Assembly: GCA_026122225.1 (NCBI GenBank)
Contig: JANEZZ010002668.1
Location: 62,001-126,000, forward strand
Reading direction: 5' to 3'
DNA from: Heloderma charlesbogerti
Lineage: Eukaryota; Chordata; Lepidosauria; Squamata; Helodermatidae
Length of the DNA: 64,000 bases
In this document: piece by piece, positions 12,963 through 24,109 of the stretch
Layout: each line of letters opens with the position of its first letter
Numbering within the stretch: position 1 is the first letter of the stretch
Notes under the pieces: model-generated
Database searches by the model: none
What the model saw: the letters and a program-made list of their open reading frames with translations, nothing else
Told to the model about the DNA's origin: nothing
Translations under genes and position numbers: made by a program

Positions 12963-13640
12963 ATATCCAAGGGGCAAAGCCTTCTCTCTGGGTATACAAG
13001 GCAAATAGATCTTTCTAGGCTACGGGTGTACAATGTCCAGCGATAAACGAATGGCATATATTGCCCTGCTCTCTCAATCACCACCACCACACCACTGAAG
13101 TTGGTGCCAAAATCTGGCAGCATGGTGACAGCAGGAAAGCTACATATTTCCCTATAAACAAGATGTGCGGGAAGCATGAGCCTTCTTTGAATGCAAAATT
13201 GTGCTCTTAGAAATCCTGGGGAACTGTGATTTTAACTTTAAAACTAGACTCTCTGCATATTTTGTTTTAAAGGGAAAATGTGGCTTTTTTGGGGCCACAG
13301 CATTTTTGTGGTACAATGACAGGGGCTGCAAAAAAGGTGGCGGGGGGAGGCATGCAGACCATGGGCTGCATATTACCCACCCCTTCCCTAGGCAAATGAG
13401 GCAACAAAGTGGTTCAAGAAAAGTTTCTGGCCCAGTCAGGTAGGCACCAGAGTGGGGCAGGGGATCATGTTAGGAAAGGACCTCAAAGATCAATCTTGAA
13501 AACCAAGAGTACCCTGGGTTAACCTTAGAGCTGAGCTGAAACCCACAAACATGCTGGGTGCTCAAGGAAAAGAAAGAACAACTGATGCTGAAACTCAAAA
13601 GCAGTTATAGGTTTCAAAACAAATGGCAGTATCCAAGTGG
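12963..13640. other. unique sequence, nothing recognised
   Basis: No repeat identified. Short frames only. Confidence 0.4.
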
Positions 13641-13644
13641 GCCA

Positions 13645-13833
13645 TTGCACAAGCAGGTGCCATCGCCAGTTCTGTTCCGCAAGTAGCTCCCATCGCTTGT
13701 GCAAGGGGGGTTAGCACTTCCTTTATGAACAGAAAACAAGCAGAAACACTAACTTCTGGAACAGGGCAGGTTAGCGGAGCTCACAGAAGGGTTTGCATTC
13801 ATTTTGGGGCTTCCTAAAGGAAGTGCTAAAACC
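13645..13833. repeat. inverted-repeat (foldback) segment
   Basis: Arms GGTTAGCACTTCCTTTA (13709-13725) and TAAAGGAAGTGCTAAAACC (13815-13833) are near-perfect inverted copies, and the similarity continues outward at lower identity to about 13660 and 13880. A second hairpin is nested in the left part: TTGCACAAGC (13645-13654) with GCTTGTGCAA (13695-13704). It is probably a decayed non-autonomous DNA element. No target duplication was found. Confidence 0.6.
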
Positions 13834-14098
13834 GCATTGTGCAAGCAGTGGGTGTCACTTGCAGAATGGAATAAGCGGTGACCCCTGCTCGCAGAACAGA
13901 ATCAGCAGTGGGTCCCACTTGAAGAAGAGACCACTTAGATACTGCCCTAAGAGTACTAATGACACAATGGTTTGAGTCTGGGCTCAGGATGGGCAAGGAC
14001 AAAGGGAACAATAGTTTGACTCCACTGAATGAAAGGAGGCCTCAACTACTTGATTAAGCTTAGCTGGTTGTACACCACAAGAGCTATACAAGTGGCTA

Positions 14099-14172
14099 CC
14101 AGGGGATGTTTAAACCAGGGGATGTTATAAAACAAAAATTCTCACAAGCAGTGCCCAGGGGATGTTTAAACC
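14099..14172. repeat. short direct repeats of an 18-mer
   Basis: CCAGGGGATGTTTAAACC occurs at 14099-14116 and 14155-14172, with a shortened copy at 14115-14126. A different short duplication, GAATTCCAGTTTGGG, lies at about 14408-14441. They look like local slippage or template duplication. Confidence 0.8.
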
Positions 14173-14650
14173 TGTTGACCAGCCTAGTGCCTCAGGATAG
14201 GGCCATATTTCCCACCATGGCTGTGGACTGGCTAATTCACAGGTATCCTCAGGAGTTAGGGGGCTGGGTGGTAACTTGGCAGTCAGGCAGGCATGTGCAT
14301 GTTTCTGTAGTTCCATGGCAGCAATTCCCTTTAATGTCATCAACGGAGGAAGAACATATGCAATTACTCTGGGCCTCTGCAGCCATCTAGGGCATTATTC
14401 CTGTTCCTGAATTCCAGTTTGGGAACTGAATTCCAGTTTGGGTAAAGTCTTAGGGCCCGCATTCCAGCAGCGGGGAGACCTAAGGGCATAGGGGGTGGGG
14501 CCAAGGATAAAGTGAGTAGGGCCAAAGCAATTGTCAGGCCAGATGTAATTCATATCAATTTAGACATTTTCTATGAGATTCCCCAATCCTGCTCTCCAAC
14601 AAACAAACATTTCCCCTGCCAAACACTGGAATTTGTACTATTTATGCTAC

Positions 14651-14915
14651 TTATACTACCTACCCCAACATTAAGATCATTGTCTGAGACCCTCCTCCAG
14701 GTGTCCCTGCCAAATGAAGTGAGGTGGGTGGCTACAAGAGAGAGGGCCTTTTCAGTAATGGCATCCTGTTTATGGAATGGTCTCCCCAGAGAGGCTTACC
14801 TCACACCTATATTATGGTTTTTCCAGTGCCAGATGAGGGCTTTTATTCTCCCAGGCATTTTAAGAACCGTTTGGGGGGCTTTTAGTACTCTATTCTGCTG
14901 CTGGTCTTAATTTGA
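14651..14915 (+). mobile_element. L2-like LINE, 3' coding fragment
   Basis: Frame 14512-14910 includes VRWVATRERAFSVMASCLWN and a GLPREAY block, the same C-terminal region as in the copies at 8.0 and 44.4 kb. No tail is preserved before unique sequence resumes. It is a decayed, truncated copy. Confidence 0.7.
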
Positions 14916-16961
14916 TTTTATGATGTAATGGTTTTATAATTGGGATAAGTAAACTGGTGAAGATGAATAATATCCAAAAAGTCTGATAATGTTACTTCAT
15001 CTATACCAACTGCAAACATATGGTCATTAAGCATAGAAGAAAGTAAAATCAAGTTGTACGATCATTCAACACCAGAAATAACCAAAGGGGTTTGGACCAT
15101 AGGTCTTCTTCAGTGGTCTAGTATATAAAAAGGTATATGAAAAGATATATAGAAAGACTAATATATAACACACATATCAATGCAAGCTTCTCACACCTAT
15201 TGCCAGTATAGACTACTGCAGTGTCTCCATCTGCAATTATAAAAATAATATTTTTTTTTAAACTGCTTCCTAAATATATTATTAAAACATATGTTTTTAA
15301 TGAATCCCCCCCTGAGAACTTCAGTTACTGTGCAGTTTACAAGTACAGTAAATTTATATATTCTTATTTTTCAAAACATTAAAAGCATCCAGATAGTTTT
15401 GCTTATATTAATCTTAAGTATATGGTTGAGTTTCTATTCAATCTCACTTTTTGTTGTAAACTCTTAAAAGTGGTAACCACTGCTTATGCTACCTTTTTTC
15501 TGATCCTTGCTCCTTTACCACAGCTGGCTGAACACAGATACAGGAGGCAAGAAGAATAGGTAAGAGGAAACAAATATCTTCAGATGAAAAAAAAAATATT
15601 CCTGATGTAGGAATAGAGTCTATTCTGATATATGATTTCAGCTCTGATAAAAATACATAACACATATGTTTTGCATTGTGCATAAAACATACACACCTAT
15701 ACACTGGTTGGCTTAAACATCTGTTAAGTTCTAATTAAAACTACACATGAAATTATTAAGAGAAAGAGATAGAAAGTTACATGATGCAAAAAGAATATTG
15801 AAGATACATAGCTGGCAATACGTTGTGCATGCAATTGCTACCTACAAAACAATTTTTGTTGCTCATTTTCTATTATTAGAGCATATTCTGATGATTCTAA
15901 TTTCAGTGTCTGAATTGATGTCTCAGCGCTTCCAGACCAGATGTGTAGCCCATGCTGATCTAGAGCCAGTCAGCAACTCTGACAGGGACTAGTGCCAGAG
16001 CAGATCAGGCTATGCAGTCTGGCTGGCTTCCCATAATAAACAGACAGATGTTCCAGAAGAGGAGGTATCTATCTTTTCACCAAGCCAGACACATCCAATG
16101 GTCTGTGCACTGCTGTCTTCCATTGGAATATGCCACATACACACTGGTCCCACCACCACATCCAGAGACTGTCCTAAAATGGAAGGGTCACAACTCTAAG
16201 AAAAAACTGGTACTGAATTTTTCTTTAGCATGTTTACTGAAAAAGCCAAGCTGACTGCAATATTGTTTTTTTTCCCTAATCATTACCTAATTGTATTAAA
16301 AGATAAATAGGCAACACACACACACACACCCTTGGTGTAGCCTAACACATCATCCCATTCTTATGGTGCAACAGGAACAGAAGAAATCGTAAGTTCTTTG
16401 GCCTTCCATGTCTTTAATAGCAGACCATGGAAATAAAAGGAGAGGGTCTGGTTAAAGGGAAAAGTAAATTCTCAAATCTTCTGCACAGGACATGAAGAGA
16501 GATGTAAGTGTGCATACATATTATACACAATAGAATAAAATGAGAAGGTGGGTAATCATGTAAATTAAGATTGGTGGAAGGAGTAAAAAAAAAAAAAGGA
16601 AAGGAAAGGACTTGCTTAATGTATTGCACTAGGTGGAGAGTGGAAGAACTGAAAGGAAGGAGGAACTGAAAGAGGAGAAGGTCTGATATGATTGCCCAAA
16701 GACTTCTATCTCTCTTGTGAGGATAACTCTGGAAATATTTATCCTGTAATCACACAGATGAATGGGGTTTGGGAACCAAAAGGGACTGACTATTTGTAAA
16801 TGCTAATTGATTTTTTGGATACTTGTCCTTCCTATGTGGTATCTTAAAATAATTTTGGCTTTAATATTCTAGGTGTCCAATCCTTCAAGTATATATAGGA
16901 CATAATCCAGGCCCATTAGAAACAATGGGAATCTTGCTGTTGATTTTATTGAGGTGTTCAT
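14916..16961. other. unique AT-rich sequence, nothing recognised
   Basis: No repeat body or exon recognised. There is a short (CA)n run near 16314-16329 and an A-run near 16585. Confidence 0.4.
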
Positions 16962-17176
16962 TGGGATCCAATATTGCATGAACAAAAGTCCACTAAAACA
17001 ATGGAACTTCTGTTCATGCAACAGGACTTCCTTGTCCTCTCCTCCCCATTGCAGATCCTCACACACATGCCCAAATCTCCTCCATAGGTACCCAACCTAT
17101 GGAGCAGATTTGGGGAACTGCAATGGGGAGGGGAAATCTATTCTGCCAGTGGTTTTCCTTCTGCTAGTGAAATGAC
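16962..17176 (+). mobile_element. 215-bp repeat, copy A of an inverted pair
   Basis: Starts with GGATCCAATATTGCATGAAC and ends with TTTTCCTTCTGCTAGTG. The reverse complement of 17871-18094 matches it along its whole length. Within it, TGCATGAAC and GTTCATGCA form a small internal inverted repeat near the left end. It encodes nothing. Class unknown, probably a non-autonomous DNA element. Confidence 0.75.
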
Positions 17177-17689
17177 AAAAATAACTGCTTCAGCAATTGT
17201 TTAATGAACACAGAAACACCAATGTGCACATCAGGTTGATCCTTCTACAGCAGCTCCTTGATTCATTTCAATGGAGGGACCTAATCCACATGTACAAAAG
17301 GAATCAATACACAGATTTCCACTGACATTAATTGGGACCTCATATCCATGTGTGCCTTAAACACATAGCACCAGAAGTGCTAAATCTATCTTGAGAATCT
17401 GGTTGAACAACTTGGGTTCATATGCTTTAGAGAAAACGCCAGCAATTTACAGTCAGGAGATAAATGCCCTGGCCATTTTTATCCTGTGACTGATCTAGTC
17501 CTTCTTAACTCATAATTTTGTTTTTAAACCAAATATGTTCTGGGCTCAATTCAAAGTACTGGTTTTGACCTATAATATTGGCACAGGTTGGGACCTCAGT
17601 ATCTAAAGGATCAACTCTTCCTGTATTTTAACTTCATGAGCCCTAAGGTAATCAATGGAGAGCCTTCTGAGTGCCCCTCAATCTGAAGT

Positions 17690-18345
17690 ATGAAGGTGGT
17701 TAACAAAGGAGAGGGCCTCCTCAGTGGTGCCCCAATCCTGTTTTGGAATGTCCTCCCTAGAAAGGATCATCTGGGATCTACCTTAATGTATTTTCAGTGT
17801 CAGGCAAAGACTTTATTATCTGAGGCCTTTTAATATAATCTTATCATTTAAAATTATTTATCTTAGGTTTGGATCTAATAGTGTTATTCCACTAGCAGAA
17901 GGAAAACCACTGGCAAAACGGATTTTCCCTCCCCACTGCAGGCTCCCAAATCTGCTCTGGAGGCTGGGTCCTATAGAGCAGATTTGGTTGTATGCGAGAG
18001 GAGCTGGGTGGGGGGCAGGAGAGGACACAGAAGTCCTGTTGCGCGAACAAGTTCCATTGTTTGAGTGGACTTCTGCTCATGCAGCGTTGGATCCATGTCT
18101 TAGTCCCTGCTTTTTATGGTGGTAGTGACATGTTTTTAGCCCCACAAGTTTGTTTTACTGCTCTGTGTGATTAGATTATATAACAGTGGGACACATTTTG
18201 CTTCCTTTGTTTGGTTCAGTTGTGCTATTTTTATTGAATCTTGATTTTTATACTTTTAAATTGTTTTAAATTCTTAATTATTCATTGTCCAGAGAACTGA
18301 GGTTTATAAGGTGAGTAATAAATATAATATATACATAAATAAATG
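17690..18345 (+). mobile_element. L2-like LINE 3' end, split by repeat copy B
   Basis: 17690-17870 resembles the coding remnant seen in the other L2-like copies (GGAGAGGGCCTCCTCAGTGG, then a WNxLP-type region with shifts). 18095-18345 continues with the 3' UTR and an end block of the type GTCCAGAGAACTGAGGTTTA, then an ATAAATAAATG tail. The interruption is the 224-bp repeat at 17871-18094. Confidence 0.65.
17871..18094 (-). mobile_element. 224-bp repeat, copy B, inserted in a LINE
   Basis: The reverse complement matches copy A (16962-17176). The ends are weakly inverted: GGATCTAATAGTG on the left, and GGATCCAACGCTG as the reverse complement of the right. TCTTAG is present just outside both ends (17861-17866 and 18098-18103), which fits a target duplication if the true ends lie 3-4 bases further out. 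It disrupts an L2-like LINE tail. Confidence 0.7.
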
Positions 18346-18570
18346 TTGTGTTTTAAGTCCTTCATAGCAGTTTCCTTTTTGGTGTTAAGAGCATGACCAA
18401 TTTAACACAAACTATATATGAATATGTGCTGATGAAAAGTGGGGAGGAAAAATTAATCTGGAGGGCAATAGAAAGATACTTTGTCATTAATATGTTGAGC
18501 AGTACTAGAAACTTAAAGGTTCCATGATATATTAGTACATTCCACTGGATACTCCTTGTTTCCAGCCCCT

Positions 18571-18895
18571 TTCCTTAAGCAAAAAGGAAGGAACGGTTCG
18601 TCTTGTGCAAGCACCGGGTCATTACTGACCCCTGGAGGGATGCCACTTACGCTGATGATTTCATGCAGACTATAGTGGGGTGGTTTGCCACTGCTTTCCC
18701 CAGTCGTGACTACCTTTCCCCCAGCAAGCCGGGTCCTCATTTTACCGACCTCGGAAGGGTGGAAGGCTGAATTGACCTGAGCCGGCTACCTGAGACCCGG
18801 CTTCCGCTGGGATCGAACTCAGGTCATGGGGAGAGTTTCAGTTGCAATACTGCTGCCTACCACTCTGCACCACACGAGGCTCTTCCTTAAGCAAA
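18571..18895 (-). mobile_element. tRNA-derived SINE with Bov-B-type end (Sauria-SINE type)
   Basis: The body is 18584-18882. The head, on the minus strand, starts GAGCCTCGTGTGGTGCAGAG and has a B-box-like GAGTTCGATCC. The middle contains GTAGTCACGACTGGGGAAAG, and the 3' end has GGGTCAGTAATGACCCGG. A perfect 13-bp target duplication, TTCCTTAAGCAAA, lies at 18571-18583 and 18883-18895. The family matches 31131-31399. The short overlapping open frame has no meaning. Confidence 0.93.
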
Positions 18896-21800
18896 CCCTC
18901 CTGTTATTGCTTCTGTTCATACTTAATGAAGGATATTAGTAACACTAACCAACCCAAGTGCATGGGATAAATGCAATAGACGGTGGACATGAAATGGTTA
19001 AGAAATAATTTCTCTAATGTTCACTAACAAAGGGAGTGCTTCTGAACTGCACATCAATACCACATCAATCATGGACTAACTGCTTCAGCAAGTCTAATCA
19101 CAATATTCTCAAGCAAACTGTGCAGATAGCTGGAAGGATAATACCCACACATTTTTATATTAATGCAACTCTTACTTTCTAAAACAATAATACAGAAGAA
19201 ATTAAAGCTTAATATATAGGCTACAGCCTTTCAGGCATAATACCATATTTATTTTGAGGACAATGCAAAGATAATAATATTTGGAATGCCAAAAGATCTT
19301 AATTCACTTCATGTTGATTTACAGTTCCCCCAGCAAATGGTTGGATAAAAAGGTAGAACGAATGTAAGTGATCCAACTGTCTGCGGTGTGCAGTTCAACA
19401 ATATGTTGTTCACAAATAATGATTGCCTTCATACTGTGAGACTAAGACCTACAATCCACATAAAGTGGGGAAAGGTGTACACTTGAATCTGCATATACAC
19501 ACTCCTTTATCTGAATGGGCTAGGAGGACACTCAAAACTATTAAGACAACATAAAGAGAACAATTTACCTAGAGCACCTTTGACATATGTATGTATAATT
19601 TTTACCTCCAACCTGAACCCCAAATCCAGATAATTATGTAAATAGTGCATGCAGAGAGAAAGGGATTTATAGTATAGTATAGTATAGTATAGTATAGTAT
19701 AGTATAGTATAGTATAGTATAGTATGTATCATCTTAATTAAGATAGTGGTGAACAATGGTCACATAGCCTTAACCAGTCCAAAGCATTGCTATAATTTTA
19801 GTGACCACTGACTGAAAAATGAGAAAAAATCACAGATCCTATCACTGGTGTGTTTTTGCCTTCCTCATCCCCCCCCCCCCCGGAATTAAATCCAATCCCA
19901 GTTTGGTGAGTTATCAGTGGTGTGCAAGCCAGACACCATCCATTATATATGCACTGTGAGTGACAGCATGAATGGCAGTCGTTGCCAGTGAAAACCTTGA
20001 TAAAGGCTGACTTCTGTGAAAAGTTTCTGCTCCAGAGAAATCTCCATTGTTGCAGCCATCAGTCCTGGCAGGACAATTGATAGCTGAGATAAGAAGCTGA
20101 TGATGCTAAGGTTTTTGCATAAAAAAAATAATAATGGCAAACTATCTGCCTTTAGAGAGACATCCACTACTTTTTATTCCCCAAAAGGCATTTACCATTA
20201 CAATGTGTTATAACAGGGAATTGTTGGTTCCAAAGAATGATACACAAAGTTTACTGTGCCTACTTTGTCTCTCAATGTGTCAGAAAAGGATTATTTTATA
20301 ATTAGTCATGTTGTTGCCATTTTGGTAACATTAATATAGCTTTATCCGTCTTTGAAGAGTTATGGGAAGCTTAAATGTCACTATAAATGTAAGAATGCCT
20401 TAGTAATTTTTCTATGCATCTTATTTTCTTAACAATTTGAACAAAGGATTATTGTTCCTAAATAAGACAGTTCTGCAACATTTCTTCTGGATTAGCCTTG
20501 CTGATTATAGTTCAGTTATCTTCACCTCATCTAATACCTGCTTCTACCCTAGAGCTGCTTTATATGTTATACTTTTCTTGCAAAGAGAACTCATATACCT
20601 GCAACATTTTAAGTGCAATGTTAATGTTTCCCTGCCCACACCATGAATATCTTCATCAGGATTAGCGATGGGTGCACTTACCCCAATACAAATTGTCATC
20701 TGTTTGTTAAGTGAAAAACTCCTGAGTCCAGTCTTGGACAAATGTTCTCCATTATTTCGACATCTTGTTGTAGTCATGAAAACTACTGTACATGCACATC
20801 AACAAAGTGTATCTTGGGAACTATAATATGGCATTACATTATGTGACATGACAACTTGCTTCACTATCTTATGTCCCCCCCCCCCTGTGTGGCTGTTTTC
20901 GTGTGCCCTAGTGTTTACCCTGCAGTCAGTATGAAGCCACTGGAGCCAGAGGAACTGTGGCAGCCTGAGCATACAGGAGGTGCAGAAGAGGTTCTTCCAC
21001 CTGCCGAAGTTCACCGGCTGCCCCAGGCCGCTCTGCTCCCTTCCTGACCTCCTCCTCGGAGTCCCTTTCCAGACTGACCTCACAGTTCCACCCATCAGCA
21101 CCCAGGTCTAAAGTAAATTTCTACTTAACACACAAGAAAAGAAAAATTCTATCTGATACTAAAGAGAAATTGCCTCAGGTGACTAGCTCAGTACAAAAAG
21201 AAACTGAAGCCATGAGTGTGAAAGAAATCTTGAATAAGGGGTGGATACTAACCTATGTGGCTGCTTCTTCAAATGTGATTGGTTTGTTGAAGAATTTCAA
21301 ATCCAGACCTTTACACTGATTAGTTTGGAAACCAGTAACTAAAGAGTTAAGTGACATCATTCCATGAGCATTACAAATGGGATGTCTACATTTCCTTCAG
21401 AAAGTAAAGGGATATATCAACCAACATCAGGACATGTGCAGAAATGGCAAAATTTGGACGCTTAGTCATGCAGACTGTGCAAGTGCAGAACATAGTTATA
21501 AACTCATAATTGATCTTGGTTTGAATAGCAAAAATACGAATGTTCATTATATGGGCAATACGAACATAATAGATCCTATCAACAAACCAGATAAGTGGAC
21601 AAAGGTCACTAGGAGAAAACAAACGAGTGATGTAAAGAGGAGGTATGAATAAATATGAAAATGTGGGATTAAAAGAGTACAATAATCACATCACGTGCCG
21701 TGTTCAAGGGTAAAACTATAAAAGTGAAAGGAAGAGACTGGGAGGAGTTGCTCCCAGCAAGGGGCAACCTCTGCTAGCAGAAAGCTGTATTATTGGTGAC

Positions 21801-22674
21801 ATATGGATTATGTTTTGTCTTGTTTTCTTTTCCTGTTTTAAACTTTGTCAACAAGTACCATGCTACCATTTGCTTTCTATAATTATCTTAAATATTTGCT
21901 TTTTGTTAATGTTTTCAAACTTAAATACATGAGCATATATTTATAGAGTAACTACGTTGTTTATATGATTCAGTGCTTCCTTGCACCAGCACAAGACACA
22001 GCTCTTAGCCCACACTACAATTTAGCAAACTGTAAGAAGGACTTGACAAACATGAGAAAAGGGATTTGATTTACTGAACAGGTATAAATTTTATTCCTTG
22101 CAAAGCCACTGTGTGGACGGGGCAGTGGCAGCGGCATAGAGAAGTAGAATGAAGTGTCCAATGTGTGTGTTTCTACAGATTAGAACCTTTGGAATAGTAC
22201 ACTCATTGTTCAAATTGTGGGACACCTGGATGTGCATCTAAATATAAGATACAATCAGAATGACATCCTCAGCAACTGTCTTTCAACCACCATAGGCAAA
22301 CAGAATGATAAGAAAACTAGGTAGCTGTGTGCCATTGCAACAGATAAGTGTCCGCCTGATATTATTCAGGACCATGGACAGAATTATGAACTGAGCACAA
22401 AGGCTGCAGTTTGGCAGCAGCTCAGGACTGAAGATGTTCAGCTTACTGCATCAGCAAAAAATATACTTTCTACTGAGTCAACTGGGAAGTGTATGCACCA
22501 GATGTATCCACTCAGGCCTACAGTTAATTAACTACAGATTTTGAAGCATACAACACATTTCACTGTCGTCTTACTATTCAGAAACAAGCCAGGAATATGC
22601 TGAAGGAATCCTTCGTAATTCCTGGCAATGAAAATTAAAGTGTAGATGAAGCTTGTCACTTTGTAGATCATTCT
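18896..22674. other. unique sequence; one microsatellite; no gene recognised
   Basis: Mostly AT-rich. 20900-21110 is GC-richer and gives opposing 63- and 100-codon frames. A 91-codon frame at 21377-21652 has a lysine-rich end but no motif I recognise. I could not show that any of these is an exon or a transposon protein. Confidence 0.4.
19668..19725 (+). repeat. (ATAGT)n pentanucleotide microsatellite
   Basis: About eleven uninterrupted ATAGT units; a clean array, so probably still variable in length. Confidence 0.97.
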
Positions 22675-23100
22675 TTAGTCGGGACAGCAGGGGCTGTTAG
22701 GGAGAATGGGACATCTCAGTACCAACCCAATCCACCCTTCCTGCATTGTGCAAGTTGTGGTGCTATGGAACATGAGTATCCAGGTACCCCTGGAGGTCAT
22801 GCAGTCCAGCCCCTTAGTTCTGCCCTCTGGAGCAACAGAGAACAAGTCTGCTCCATTTTCTGTATGACAACCCTCCAGATATTTGAAGACATCTATCATG
22901 TCTCTTCTTAATCTTCTCTTCTCCAGGATAAACATACCCAGTTCTTTCAACTACTCTTCGTAGGATCTGGTTTCCAGACCCCTCACCATCCTCTTCACCC
23001 TCTTTCAGATATACTCCAGTTTGTCAATGTCCTTCTTAAGACGTGGCATCCAGAACTGAACAGAGGATTCCAGATATGCCTGGAGGTTTTTAGAGGATCT
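22675..23100 (-). pseudogene. CR1 LINE, ORF2 C-terminal fragment
   Basis: On the minus strand the frame at 22675-22950 contains LEKRRLRRDMIDVFKYLEG and LFSVAPEGRTKG, the C-terminal block of CR1-type ORF2 (family usual: SLEKRRLRGDLI, then YK). Upstream of it (22950-23095) the same protein continues out of frame: the block coding for FRRVMRGLETRSYE-like residues, with frameshifts. It is a 5'-truncated, frame-broken copy whose 3' end is not preserved beyond 22675. Confidence 0.88.
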
Positions 23101-23211
23101 CTTCAATGTCGGCTATTTCTGTGGTTGTGGGTTGTCGACACCCTGCAAGGCTTCAAAGGACTTTGGAAGAGAGAAGATGTCATCTTAGATTAATTCCTCT
23201 TGATGTACAGG

Positions 23212-24103
23212 TAGGGATGTACGAAAGTCACTTACCTTTCCGTGAATTATGTTGATGGGGGGGGGGAGGCGTTCCATCCCTGCCCTCGGAATCCTCGACG
23301 GGGGGGGGAGGCAATCCGTTCCTCCCCCCTGGAATCCTCGACGGCCAGATGTGCTCCACGGCAGCTCCGCAGAGCAGCCGGCCAGGCCCAGCCCAGCCCA
23401 GAGCTGTCTGCAGCCGGATTTCCGGCTGCGGAGGGCTCTGGGGGAAAAAACCCAAAAAACCGCATACGCAAATGGCGGCGGCTACGGCCGCCATTTGCAT
23501 TCCTTATTTTTGGCCATCTTAATCTACGTAAATATTTACGTAGACTATGACGGTGAAAATAAAGGGGAACGCAAATAGTGTAGCGGGCGCTATTTGCGTC
23601 CCTTTTTGATTCACCGTTTTAGCCTACGTAAAGATTTACGTAGGCTAAAATGGTGAATCAAAAAGGGACGCAAATAGCGCCCACTATGCTATTTGCATTC
23701 CCCTTTATTTTCGCCGTCATAGTCTACATAAATATTTACGTAGATTAAGACGGCCAAAAATAAGGAACGCAAATGGCGGCGGCTGTAGCTGCCACCATTT
23801 GCGTACGCAGGGTTTTTTTTTAACCCAGCCATGATAGGCTACATAAATCTTTACGTAGCCTATCACTTAGTTTTTTGCTTTTGTTTTTTTTTACAAGACA
23901 AATGGCGGCGGTGGCAGCCGGTCGGAAGACCAGCCGCCGCAGCCGCCGCCACCGCCCGGAAGATCCACCCCAGGTAAGTCTCGTCCTGGGGGAGATCTGC
24001 GGGGGGGCAGGGGGGCAGGCCGTTCCACCACAGATTTCGGGGGGCCAAATGCACTGGCATTCAGCCTCACCAAGATCCGTGGCGGAATTCTCTGACATCC
24101 CTA
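23212..24103. mobile_element. 892-bp element of nested palindromes with short terminal inverted repeats
   Basis: The ends TAGGGATGT (23212-23220) and ACATCCCTA (24095-24103) are perfect 9-bp inverted repeats, flanked by CAGG on each side (23208-23211, 24104-24107), a possible 4-bp duplication. The interior has GC-rich flanks with G-runs and a 350-bp imperfect palindrome (see 23460-23809), then one more hairpin at 23833-23864. It encodes nothing credible: the open frames on both strands in the GC-rich parts are composition artefacts. It is probably a non-autonomous DNA transposon or foldback element. It ends 6 bp before the first ATG of the L2-like LINE, so a role as LINE 5' sequence is an alternative. 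Confidence 0.7.
23460..23809. repeat. 350-bp palindrome containing seven smaller hairpins
   Basis: The centre is at 23633/23634, with perfect 16-bp inner arms (23617-23632 and 23635-23650). Each arm is itself made of hairpins. GCAAATGGCGG (23468-23478) pairs with CCGCCATTTGC (23488-23498). The perfect 20-mer CTACGTAAATATTTACGTAG is at 23524-23543. ACGCAAATAG (23569-23578) pairs with CTATTTGCGT (23590-23599). The mirror copies are at 23668-23698, 23724-23743 and 23769-23802 at exactly symmetric positions. A further separate unit of the CTACGTAAA type is at 23833-23864. Confidence 0.95.
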
Positions 24104-24109
24104 CAGGCT

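Noticed and set aside
23228..23578. Overlapping proline/arginine/glycine-rich frames on both strands, up to 109 codons
   Set aside because: They arise from GC-rich, G-run and palindromic DNA; mutually overlapping open frames in several phases are a composition effect.
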